The notes under the pieces: generated by a model | What the model was told of the DNA's origin: nothing | The model's database searches: none | Seen by the model: the letters and a program-made list of their open reading frames with translations, nothing else | Program-made: the position numbers and the translations under genes | Assembly (NCBI GenBank): GCA_052387235.1 | Contig: JBQTJJ010000149.1 | Coordinates: forward strand, 1 to 12,896 | Origin: JBQTJJ01 sp052387235 | GTDB taxonomy: Bacteria > Actinomycetota > Acidimicrobiia > Acidimicrobiales > GCA-2861595 | DNA: 12,896 bases | Direction: 5' to 3' | In this document: positions 6,060 to 12,804 of the stretch, piece by piece | Numbering within the stretch: the stretch's first letter is position 1 | How the letters are laid out: every line of letters begins with the position of its first letter

Positions 6060-7628
6060 CTATCGGAGGGACTTGCCGATGTTGGTGGCGTCGGCGGGGA
6101 CGTGCCTGGACGGGTCCGTCTCGCCGTTGCGGCCGTTGCCGCCGAAGGTCTTGGACCCGTACTTGGTGGTGAGCAGGACCGGCTGCAGCTCGGTGGCGTT
6201 GGGCACGATGGTGGGCACGAAGGCGCCGCTCAGCTGCTCGCGGATCTCCTCCCGGTAGCCCACCGAGTTGTAGGCGCAGAACGGGATGAGGCGGCCGTCG
6301 GGGGTGATCTCCTCCACGCAGCACTTCATGAGGGCCTTGACGTTGAGGGTGTACGGGTCCTGGAAGTCCTGGATGACCACCATGAAGGACTTGTCGGCGA
6401 TGTCCTTGAGGGCCTCGGGCAGGTCGATGCCGCAGGTGGCGCACTCCAGCTGGTTGGCGGTGTTGCCGTCGGTGCCGGGCACGGCCGACGCGCTCCACAG
6501 CTTCTCCAGGGCGCCGCGCACGCTCATGTCGGGCATGACCCGGTTGCTCACGTAGTCGAGGTAATCGTCCACGTCCACCAGGCGGGGGATGGGCACCACG
6601 TTGTCGCCCTCGACCAGCAGGTAGGTGATGCTGCGGCACGTCGGGAAGCAGCATGGGACGGGGACGAAGTCGGAGAGCCTGAACCAGTCGCCGCACTGGT
6701 CCACCAGGCCGTGGATGATGTCGGCGTTGGTGAGGCGCTGCATGGGGTCGAACTCCACGTGGCGACCGGAGTGGGTGACGGGCTGGTAGGCCACCGAGCG
6801 CACTGCCGGGTGCTTGACGCCGAAGCGGATGATGTCGCCCAGCTCGTGCTCGTTGAGGCCCTTCTCGATGGCCGCCACCAGCGACACGCCCAGGCCGAAC
6901 TCGGCGCAGTTGTCCAGCGCCTTCTGCTTGGCCTCGCGCAGGTCCCGGCCGCGGATCTTGATGTGGGTCTCGGGGTCGAAGCCGTCGAACTGCATGTAGA
7001 TCGTGGGCTTGAGCTCGGCCAGCTCGCGCACGAACTTGCGGTCGTGGGCCAGGCGGATGCCGTTGGTGTTGAGCGTCACCATGTGCACGCCCTTGTCCTG
7101 GGCCATCTTGATGAAGTCGAGGATCAGGGGGTGGATGGTGGGCTCGCCGCCCGAGAACATCACGACCTCGGGATCGCCCTCCGAGCGCACGAAGGCGTCG
7201 AGGCCGGCCTCCACCTGGTCCATGGTGAGGGAGAAGCCGTCGGGCTGGTGGCCCGAGTCGGCGAAGCAGATGGGGCAGTCCAGGTTGCAGCCGCTGTTGA
7301 CCTCGATGATCCCGAGGCAGGCGTGCTGCTTGTGCTCGGGGCACAGGCCGCAGTCGAGGGGGCAGCCGTCCTTGACCTCGGTCTGCGTCTCGAGGGGGTA
7401 GGTGCCGGGCTTGTTGTACCGCATCGAGTTGAAGTACATCTCGGCGTCGGAGTACAGCAGGGCCTCGAACTTGCCGTGCTCGGCGCAGCGCTTGCGCAAA
7501 AAGACCCTGTTGTCCTTGACGTTCACCTCGGCGTCGATGACCGTCTTGCACACCGGGCAGATGCTCTTCGTGTACTCCAGGAAGACCTCGTCACGGTCGA
7601 CCTTCTGCCTGGGGGGGGTCATGGTCAC
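6060..7628 (-). CDS. Radical SAM protein, COG1964 / MJ0619 (tetraether lipid synthase) type
   Basis: A 522-residue iron-sulfur enzyme. An N-terminal CPVC (24-27) with Cys48 and His51 looks like a rubredoxin-type metal site. GCPLDCGLCPEHKQHAC (Cys89, 93, 96, 104) precedes the radical SAM motif CNLDCPIC (Cys114, 118, 121). SGGEP (159-163) is the SAM-binding strand. Further cysteines at 326-327, 331, 396, 399, 436-437 and 451 could hold auxiliary clusters. This order of motifs is the one I know from MJ0619-like proteins, which include archaeal tetraether lipid synthase (Tes) and relatives linked to pterin or alkyl-carbon chemistry. The structure of MJ0619 has several 4Fe-4S clusters and a rubredoxin-like iron. 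Bacterial members are mostly uncharacterised, so substrate is unknown: lipid acyl chains, pterins or an isoprenoid are all possible. GTG 7628 has AAGGAG 8 nt upstream; ATG 7622 is the alternative. It leads a unit with the methyltransferase and cupredoxin. Confidence 0.85.
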   Translation of the reverse strand: MTMTPPRQKVDRDEVFLEYTKSICPVCKTVIDAEVNVKDNRVFLRKRCAEHGKFEALLYSDAEMYFNSMRYNKPGTYPLETQTEVKDGCPLDCGLCPEHKQHACLGIIEVNSGCNLDCPICFADSGHQPDGFSLTMDQVEAGLDAFVRSEGDPEVVMFSGGEPTIHPLILDFIKMAQDKGVHMVTLNTNGIRLAHDRKFVRELAELKPTIYMQFDGFDPETHIKIRGRDLREAKQKALDNCAEFGLGVSLVAAIEKGLNEHELGDIIRFGVKHPAVRSVAYQPVTHSGRHVEFDPMQRLTNADIIHGLVDQCGDWFRLSDFVPVPCCFPTCRSITYLLVEGDNVVPIPRLVDVDDYLDYVSNRVMPDMSVRGALEKLWSASAVPGTDGNTANQLECATCGIDLPEALKDIADKSFMVVIQDFQDPYTLNVKALMKCCVEEITPDGRLIPFCAYNSVGYREEIREQLSGAFVPTIVPNATELQPVLLTTKYGSKTFGGNGRNGETDPSRHVPADATNIGKSLR

Positions 7629-7636
7629 GACCGGTT

Positions 7637-7642
7637 CTCCTT
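7637..7642 (-). promoter_or_regulatory. Strong Shine-Dalgarno of the radical SAM gene
   Basis: AAGGAG on the minus strand ends 8 nt before the GTG at 7628 and 14 nt before the ATG at 7622, so the spacing favours the GTG. It is the clearest ribosome binding site in the window, which otherwise uses overlaps or leaderless starts. Confidence 0.65.
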
Positions 7643-7665
7643 CAGCCCTGGGACGATGCGCGCAG

Positions 7666-7671
7666 AACCTA
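7666..7671 (-). promoter_or_regulatory. Possible -10 element of the radical SAM operon
   Basis: TAGGTT on the minus strand fits the actinobacterial TANNNT -10 pattern. It would start transcription about 30 nt before the GTG, leaving room for the Shine-Dalgarno. The hexamer 17 nt further upstream (TGAGCT) is a poor -35. The gap after the preceding gene is only 63 bp, so read-through from the ligase genes is also possible. Confidence 0.28.
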
Positions 7672-7691
7672 GCAGTGCCCTGCCGGCTAGC

Positions 7692-8048
7692 TCAGTCGCC
7701 GGCGGCGGATACCTGGATGCGCCGGAGGCGCCCGTCGGGGGCCGTCTCCACTACGTCGGTACCCTGCATCACGGCCGTGTCGCCGGGGCCGAGGACGGCC
7801 CAGCCGAACGTCCACCGGGGGCTCTCGCCCGTCACCTCGCCCACTCTGACGACACGCGCACCGGGGACGTAGTCACGAGCCTCGGCGATGGCTGCGTCGA
7901 GCTGAGCCGGCCCCGCCGTGCGCCCGTTGGGGCCGTGGTACTCGCAGTCGTCGGTGACGGCGAGCGCCAGGAGGGCCCGCCGCTCGTCCGGGTCGGCCGT
8001 GTTCCAGGCCGCCACGTAGGCGTCGACGCCGGCGGTGGGGCTACTCAC
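7692..8048 (-). CDS. Small NTF2/SnoaL-like protein
   Basis: A 118-residue cytoplasmic protein. The opening VSSPTAGVDAYVAAWNTAD, an early CEYHGPNG stretch after the first helix, and a C-terminal antiparallel sheet ending DGRLRRIQVSAAG fit the cone-shaped NTF2/SnoaL fold, which is used by polyketide cyclases, isomerases and many proteins of unknown role. I cannot assign a reaction. The start is the GTG at 8048, whose GTGA overlaps the stop of the ligase gene, so the two are translationally coupled. This coupling may reflect compaction and not shared function. The stop is followed by 63 bp before the radical SAM gene. Confidence 0.75.
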   Translation of the reverse strand: MSSPTAGVDAYVAAWNTADPDERRALLALAVTDDCEYHGPNGRTAGPAQLDAAIAEARDYVPGARVVRVGEVTGESPRWTFGWAVLGPGDTAVMQGTDVVETAPDGRLRRIQVSAAGD

Positions 8049-9076
8049 CGGGCCCCGAACACGGCGGCCAGCTCCTCGGGCACGGCCGCGTCGAGCTGGG
8101 CGTAAGTGCACGACTCGGGCCGGCGGTCCGGCCGCCAGCGCCGGAAGTTGGTGGCATGGCGGAAGCGGTCGCCCTCGAGGTGGTCGTAGGCGACCTCGCA
8201 CACCAGCTCCGGGCGCAGCGCCTCGAAAGCAAGGTCGCGGCCTGCGTTCCACCGGCTGTGGCCGCCGGGCGCGCGGCCGTCGAACCCGGGCGTCGCCACC
8301 CGGTAGGGCTCCAGCTCGGCCACCAGCTCCTTGCGCCGGGCCATGGAGAAGGCGGCGGCCACACCCACGTGGTGGAGCACGCCCTCGCCGTCGTAGAGGC
8401 CGAGGAGGAGCGACCCCACCACCGGGCCGCTCTTGTGCCAGCGGAACCCGGCCACCACGCAGTCCGCCGTGCGCTCGTGCTTGATCTTGAGCATGGCCCG
8501 GTCGCCCTCCCGGTAGGGCAGGCCCACGGGCTTGGCCACCACGCCGTCCAGGCCGGCCCCCTCGAAGCGGTGGAACCAGTCGGTGGCCACGTCGCGGTCG
8601 CCGGTGCAGGGCGTGAGGTGGACGGGTGGGCGGGCGCCGGCCAGCGCCTCCACCAGCAGGGCCCGGCGCTCGGCCATCGGGAGGGGCCGGGCGTCATGGT
8701 CTCCCACCGCCAGCACGTCGAAGGCCACGAACGACGCCGGCGTCTCGCCCGCCAGCCGCCTGACGCGGGAGTCGGCCGGGTGGATGCGCTGCAGCAGGGC
8801 CTCGAAGTCGAGGCCCCGCTCCCCGGCGATCACGATCTCGCCGTCCAGCACCACCCGGTCCGGCAGCTCGGCCCGCACCGCGTCCACCACCTCCGGGAAG
8901 TAGCGGGTGAGGGGCTTGGTGTTCCTGCTGCCGAGCTCCACCTCGTCGCCGTCGCGGAACACGATGCAGCGGAACCCGTCCCACTTGGGCTCGTACAGCA
9001 CGCCCCCCGCCGGCGGCAGCTCCCGCGCCAGCTTGGCCAGCATCGGTGCCACCGGCGGCATCACGGGCAGGTCCAT
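8045..9076 (-). CDS. ligC: Stand-alone ATP-dependent DNA ligase, LigC type
   Basis: A 343-residue DNA ligase made only of the nucleotidyltransferase and OB-fold domains. Lys31 in EPKWDGFR is the adenylation residue. LGSRN follows as motif Ia, then LDGEIVIA, FVAFDVLAV (motif III), GLDGVVAKP (motif IV) and LKIKH (motif V). The C-terminal half has SRWNAGRDLAFEALRPE and FRHATNFRRWRPDR, OB-fold sequence that I recognise from mycobacterial LigC, which is of similar length. There is no polymerase or nuclease domain, so it is not LigD. LigC enzymes are minor ligases linked to base excision or backup repair. ATG 9076 is chosen because family members begin with a matching M-x-LPVMPPV. GTG 9082, two codons upstream, is possible. 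It is coupled by GTGA to the SnoaL-like gene. No Ku or LigD gene is nearby. Confidence 0.93.
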   Translation of the reverse strand: MDLPVMPPVAPMLAKLARELPPAGGVLYEPKWDGFRCIVFRDGDEVELGSRNTKPLTRYFPEVVDAVRAELPDRVVLDGEIVIAGERGLDFEALLQRIHPADSRVRRLAGETPASFVAFDVLAVGDHDARPLPMAERRALLVEALAGARPPVHLTPCTGDRDVATDWFHRFEGAGLDGVVAKPVGLPYREGDRAMLKIKHERTADCVVAGFRWHKSGPVVGSLLLGLYDGEGVLHHVGVAAAFSMARRKELVAELEPYRVATPGFDGRAPGGHSRWNAGRDLAFEALRPELVCEVAYDHLEGDRFRHATNFRRWRPDRRPESCTYAQLDAAVPEELAAVFGAR

Positions 9077-9099
9077 CGCCACCCGAGCCTAAACCCCCA

Positions 9100-9146
9100 C
9101 TCCCGAGTAAATAGCTCGCCATTTTGGCGAGCTATTTACTCGGGAG
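9100..9146. repeat. 22-bp perfect palindrome with TTT loop at the malQ 3' end
   Basis: Arms 9100-9121 and 9125-9146 are perfectly complementary, with a 3-nt loop (9122-9124). The arms include GAGTAAATAGCTC, much richer in AT than the surroundings. The TAA stop of malQ (9138-9136) lies inside the right arm, and the element fills most of the 59-bp gap before ligC. It can act as a terminator for malQ, but no T-run follows on the minus strand (TGGGGGTTTAGG). Its length, perfection and base composition also fit a dispersed palindromic repeat inserted at a gene end. Confidence 0.85.
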
Positions 9147-11019
9147 GCGCAGGAGACGACAGGGGGCGGCGGTTGGCGGCGGCGGCCACCGCCGCCACCG
9201 TGGGGTCGGCCTCGATCGCCTCCAGCGGGAGCGGGAGGGCGAGGGACCAGTTGGGGCGCTCGGTGGTCGTGCCGGGCAGGTTGGGGCGCTCCTCGACGCC
9301 GAGGGCGTCGTCGAGCGAGGCGGCCAGCACCACGCTCGGTGCCTCGGCCAGCAGGCGGTAGGTGGCCTGGACCACCCCGTCCACCGGCTCGTACTCGTCC
9401 ACCGCGGTCCACTCCTGGAGGCGCTTGCGTATGGCGCGGGTGCCCTCCACGTTGGGGTCGCGGTCGAGCTCCTCCTGCTCGGCCAGGTCGGTGCCGCTCC
9501 ACAGGCCGGCGACGGTGGGAAGGTCGTGGGTGGTGACGGCGGCCAGGGCCTGGGCCGGCCAGGTCCGGGGGGGCTCGGGCTCGAACCACAAGAGCCGGTA
9601 CGACAGCACCCGCCGGCGGGCCAGCTCGTCCCGCACGTACGACTCCACCGTGCCCAGGTCCTCCCCCACCACCCAGGCGCCGGCCCGCCGGCTCTCCAGG
9701 GCCAGGATGCCGAGGAGGTCGCGCCACGGGTACGAGACGTAGGTGCCCTCGGCGGGGCTGGCGCCCCGGGGCACCCAGAAGAGCCGGAACAGGCCCATCA
9801 CGTGGTCGATGCGGACGCCGCCGGCGCCCCGGAACGCCGAGCGGAGCGTGGCGATGAAGGGCTCGTAGGCCGCGGCCCGCAGCCGCCACGGGTCGAACGG
9901 GGGCAGCCCCCAGTCCTGGCCCAGGGCCGCGAACTCGTCGGGCGGCGCGCCCACCCGCATGTCCAGGGCGAAGCAGTCCTGCCACAGCCAGGTGTCGGCC
10001 CCGCCCGGGTCGACGCCGATGGCCAGGTCCTGCACCACGCCGATGCCGGCGCCGGCCCGGGCCAGCTGCGCGTCCAGCAGCCATTGCAGCCACTGGTGGT
10101 AGCGGACCCGGGAGGCGGCCCGTGCCGCGAACGCGGCCACGTCGGGCCCGCCGGGGTCCCGCAGCCCGGCCGGCCAGTCGGTCCACGGCACGCCGTGCTC
10201 CTCGGCCAGGGCGCAGAACGTGGCGTAGCCGGCGAGGGGGCGCCCCTGGTCCTCGCAGTAGCGGTCGAAGCCGGGATCGCCGGCGAACCCGGCCCACAGG
10301 TGCTCCAGGGCGGCCGACTTGAGGCGCCACACCTCATCGCGGTCGATGAGGCGGTCCCGGTTCAGGGCCCGGCCGGCGGCGGCGAGCCGCTCCAGGCCGG
10401 CGCCGGCCGTCGCCGCCCCGGGCACCTCCTCGACCCGCAGGTACAGCGGGTTGCGGAAGCACCGGGTCGACGGCGAGTAGGGGCTGGCCTGCTGCTGCCC
10501 CACCGGCTGGGCCGCGTGCAGCGGGTTCACGAGCGCCATGCCGGCGCCCTGGCCCGCCGACCAGCGCCCCAGCCGGTCGAGGTCGCCCAGGTCCCCGATG
10601 CCCCAGCTGGCGCCCGACCGGGCCGCGTAGAGCTGCACCGCCCACCCCCAGGTGCGCAGGTCGCCGGGGAGGAAGCAGGCGTCCGGCGTGACGATCAGCC
10701 GGGCCTCGTGGCCGTCCTCCTCCCGCCGGAGCAGGTGGTACCCCGCCGCCAGGTCGGGCGGCAGGGCGCCGTCGACCACGGTGTCGCCGCCGTCCTCGGC
10801 CCGCAGCCGCCACCGCCCGGCCAGGGGCGCCGCCTCCCCTTCCCGCACCACGTGGACCGGGCTGTCCGGGTCGGTGGTCCCCGGCGGCGCCGGCTCGGGG
10901 CGCCGGCCCGCTCCCATGGCGGCCAGCACCGCGTCGATCGTGGCCAGGGGCGCCTCGCGCCACCGGCCCCGGAAGTCGTCGTACCCGGGCTGCACGCCCC
11001 ACCGCCCGCCGTCTGCCAT
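9136..11019 (-). CDS. malQ: 4-alpha-glucanotransferase (amylomaltase, GH77)
   Basis: A 627-residue cytoplasmic enzyme that transfers alpha-1,4-glucan segments between maltodextrins or glycogen-derived chains and releases glucose. The N-terminal region with GVQPGYDDFRG opens as in actinobacterial MalQ proteins. The GH77 barrel runs from about 115 to the end: GASWGIGDLGDLDRL (136-150), NPLHA (165-169), YSPSTRCFRNPLYL (181-194), the nucleophile Asp405 in VRIDHVMGL, the acid/base Glu453 in VGEDLGTV, and the transition-state Asp499 in TTHDLPT. All three carboxylates are present, so it should be active. The ATG at 11019 has no Shine-Dalgarno and is probably leaderless. It is divergent over 32 bp from the oxidoreductase. 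The TAA stop is supplied by the palindrome at 9100-9146. Confidence 0.95.
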   Translation of the reverse strand: MADGGRWGVQPGYDDFRGRWREAPLATIDAVLAAMGAGRRPEPAPPGTTDPDSPVHVVREGEAAPLAGRWRLRAEDGGDTVVDGALPPDLAAGYHLLRREEDGHEARLIVTPDACFLPGDLRTWGWAVQLYAARSGASWGIGDLGDLDRLGRWSAGQGAGMALVNPLHAAQPVGQQQASPYSPSTRCFRNPLYLRVEEVPGAATAGAGLERLAAAGRALNRDRLIDRDEVWRLKSAALEHLWAGFAGDPGFDRYCEDQGRPLAGYATFCALAEEHGVPWTDWPAGLRDPGGPDVAAFAARAASRVRYHQWLQWLLDAQLARAGAGIGVVQDLAIGVDPGGADTWLWQDCFALDMRVGAPPDEFAALGQDWGLPPFDPWRLRAAAYEPFIATLRSAFRGAGGVRIDHVMGLFRLFWVPRGASPAEGTYVSYPWRDLLGILALESRRAGAWVVGEDLGTVESYVRDELARRRVLSYRLLWFEPEPPRTWPAQALAAVTTHDLPTVAGLWSGTDLAEQEELDRDPNVEGTRAIRKRLQEWTAVDEYEPVDGVVQATYRLLAEAPSVVLAASLDDALGVEERPNLPGTTTERPNWSLALPLPLEAIEADPTVAAVAAAANRRPLSSPAPPE

Positions 11020-11039
11020 GCCTGCAGTTGTAGTCCGCC

Positions 11040-11045
11040 TACGCT
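11040..11045 (+). promoter_or_regulatory. Possible -10 element of the FAD oxidoreductase gene (leaderless)
   Basis: TACGCT fits TANNNT and ends 6 nt before the ATG at 11052, where a leaderless transcript would begin. The whole divergent gap is 32 bp, so this promoter and that of malQ must interleave. A similar TACAAC lies 7 nt before the malQ ATG on the minus strand (11032-11027). Neither has a recognisable -35. Confidence 0.3.
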
Positions 11046-11051
11046 CGGCCC

Positions 11052-12635
11052 ATGCCCGATGCGGTGGTGATCGGCGCCGGCCCCAACGGGCTGGTGGCAG
11101 CCAACCTGCTGGCCGACCGGGGCTGGGACGTCGTCGTCCTGGAGGCCCAGCCCGAGCCCGGCGGGGCCGTGAAGTCGGCCGAGCTGGTGGAGCCGGGCTT
11201 CGTCAACGACGTCTTCAGCGCCTTCTACCCCCTGGCCGCGGCCTCCCCCGTCCTGCGGTCCCTCCGGCTCGAGGACCACGGCCTGCGCTGGCGGCGGGCG
11301 CCGGTGGTGCTGGCCCATCCCGCCGCCGACGGCACCTGCCCCGTCCTGTCCACCGACATCGACGTCACCGCCGCGTCCTTCGACGCCCTCCACCCCGGCG
11401 ACGGCGACGCGTGGCGCCGCCTCTACGCCCGGTGGGAGCGTCTCGGTGGCCCCCTCCTCGACTGCCTCCTGTCGCCCCTCCCCCCGGTGAAGGGCACCCT
11501 GAGGCTGCTGGCCCGCTCCCGCCCCTCGGAGCTGGTGGACCTGGTCCGGTTCCTCATGCTCTCGGTCCGGCGCATGGGCGAGGAGGAGTTCGCGGGCCCC
11601 GGCCCCCGCCGCCTGCTGGCCGGCTGCGCCCTCCACACCGACGTGTTCCCCGAGTCCGCACTGGGCGGGATGATCGGCTGGCTGCTGGCCTCGCTCGGCC
11701 AGGAGGTGGGCTGGCCCGTGCCCGAGGGCGGCGCCGGCCGCCTCACCGACGCCCTGGTGTCGCGCCTCAAGGCGGCCGGCGGCCGGGTGGAGTGCGGGAC
11801 ACCGGTGTCGTCGATCGTGGTGCAGGGCGGGCGGGCGGTCGCGGTGCGCACGGCCGAGGGCGACGAGATCGACGCGGCCCGGGCGGTCGTCGCCGACGTG
11901 GCCGCCCCGGCCCTGTACCTCGACCTGATCGGCGCCGAGCACCTGCCGCCCCGCCTGGTGCGGGCCCTCGACCACTTCGAGTGGGACAACGCCACCTTCA
12001 AGGTCGACTGGACACTCGACGGCCCCGTCCCCTGGGAGGCGGCGGCGGCCCGGCAGGCCGGCACCGTCCACGTCGCCGAGGGGGTCGACGCCCTCACCGT
12101 CCAGTCGGCCCAGCTCCAGCTCGGGCTCGTGCCCGACCCCGTCTTCCTGATCGTGGGCCAGCAGGGCCGGGCCGACCCCACCCGCCACCCCGAGGGCAAG
12201 GAGGCGGTGTGGGCCTACACCCACGTGCCCCGGCACGTGCGCGGCGACGCCGGCGACGCCGGCATCACCGGGGACTGGGACGCCTCCGACGCGGAGACCA
12301 TGGCCGACCGCGTCGAGGCCGAGATCGAGATCCTCGCCCCGGGGTTCCGGGACGTGATCCGGGGCCGCCACATCCTCACGCCCCCGGCCCTGGAGGCGGC
12401 CGACGCCAACCTGGCGGGCGGGGCCATCAACGGCGGCACGGCCCAGCTGCACCAGCAGCTGGTCTTCCGGCCGGTGCCGGGCACGGGACGGGCCGAGACG
12501 CCCATCGGCGGGCTGTTCCTGGGCTCGGCCTCGGCCCACCCCGGCGGCGGGGTGCACGGGGCGTGCGGCGCCAACGCGGCGCGGGCCGCGCTGGCCGCCG
12601 AGCGCCGGCGCGCCCTGAAGGTGCTGCCCGGTTGA
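11052..12635 (+). CDS. Phytoene-dehydrogenase-like FAD oxidoreductase
   Basis: A 527-residue flavoprotein of the phytoene desaturase / PYROXD2-like group. The N-terminal dinucleotide-binding motif is VVIGAGPNGL (about 5-14), followed by VVVLEAQPEPGGAVKS, whose Glu binds the FAD ribose. The C-terminal FAD-binding segment GLFLGSASAHPGGGVHGACG (near 487-506) is the usual end of the family. The long central region is substrate-specific. Proteins of this kind act on carotenoids or other polyprenyl or hydrophobic substrates, but no crt gene (phytoene synthase, cyclase) lies nearby, so I do not call it a carotenoid enzyme. No signal peptide or membrane helix is evident. The ATG at 11052 is directly before the FAD motif and has a -10-like hexamer at leaderless distance. 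It is followed by the 146-nt palindromic element. Confidence 0.88.
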   Translation: MPDAVVIGAGPNGLVAANLLADRGWDVVVLEAQPEPGGAVKSAELVEPGFVNDVFSAFYPLAAASPVLRSLRLEDHGLRWRRAPVVLAHPAADGTCPVLSTDIDVTAASFDALHPGDGDAWRRLYARWERLGGPLLDCLLSPLPPVKGTLRLLARSRPSELVDLVRFLMLSVRRMGEEEFAGPGPRRLLAGCALHTDVFPESALGGMIGWLLASLGQEVGWPVPEGGAGRLTDALVSRLKAAGGRVECGTPVSSIVVQGGRAVAVRTAEGDEIDAARAVVADVAAPALYLDLIGAEHLPPRLVRALDHFEWDNATFKVDWTLDGPVPWEAAAARQAGTVHVAEGVDALTVQSAQLQLGLVPDPVFLIVGQQGRADPTRHPEGKEAVWAYTHVPRHVRGDAGDAGITGDWDASDAETMADRVEAEIEILAPGFRDVIRGRHILTPPALEAADANLAGGAINGGTAQLHQQLVFRPVPGTGRAETPIGGLFLGSASAHPGGGVHGACGANAARAALAAERRRALKVLPG

Positions 12636-12658
12636 GCCCAGCAGTGGCGCCGGCGCTA

Positions 12659-12804
12659 AGGGACTGCGAGTCAACTACCTGCTCGGAAGGGGCGACGCCG
12701 GTCTGCCCGGGGCTCGTTGGATTCCCTTGTCCGGTACCGATCCTTCCCGATCGGCAAGCAGACCGGCGCCGCCCCTTCACTCACGTAGTTGACTCGCAGT
12801 CCCT
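12659..12804. repeat. 146-nt nested palindromic element (possible MITE, structured RNA or terminator)
   Basis: Outer arms 12659-12678 and 12785-12804 are perfect 20-bp inverted repeats. Internal loops of 8 and 7 nt follow, then inner arms 12687-12706 and 12758-12777 match at 19 of 20 positions (mismatch at 12695). A third small hairpin, CCGATC (12737-12742) with GATCGG (12749-12754), lies in the 51-nt central loop. The 5' edge follows CTA and the 3' edge reads CCCTAG, so a TA flank is present on both sides. The element fills the gap between the convergent oxidoreductase and the ATPase-like gene, and its 3' edge overlaps the latter's TAG stop. It has no coding content that I can see and no T-run of the intrinsic-terminator type. 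Confidence 0.9.

Noticed and set aside
6060..7628. ArsS, the radical SAM partner of arsenic methylation
   Set aside because: The protein is far longer than I would expect for ArsS and has the N-terminal CPVC and GCPLDCGLCPEH segments of the COG1964/MJ0619 group.
8045..9076. LigD ligase domain of a non-homologous end-joining system
   Set aside because: The sequence follows LigC throughout, there are no polymerase or phosphoesterase domains, and no Ku gene is in the window.
9124..11070. Long plus-strand open frame antisense to malQ, and similar long frames opposite the dehydrogenase, synthase and oxidoreductase
   Set aside because: These are expected in very GC-rich DNA; their translations are Gly/Arg/Pro/Ala/His-rich without motifs, while the opposite strand holds complete catalytic motifs.
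11052..12635. Carotenoid desaturase crtI
   Set aside because: The family resemblance is real but generic, and no other carotenoid gene lies nearby, so the specific name is not supported.
12659..12804. Integron attC site
   Set aside because: GTTGACT and AGTCAAC resemble the GTTRRRY and RYYYAAC boxes at six of seven positions, but perfect pairing continues outside them, the arms lack the usual extrahelical bases, and no integrase or cassette is present.
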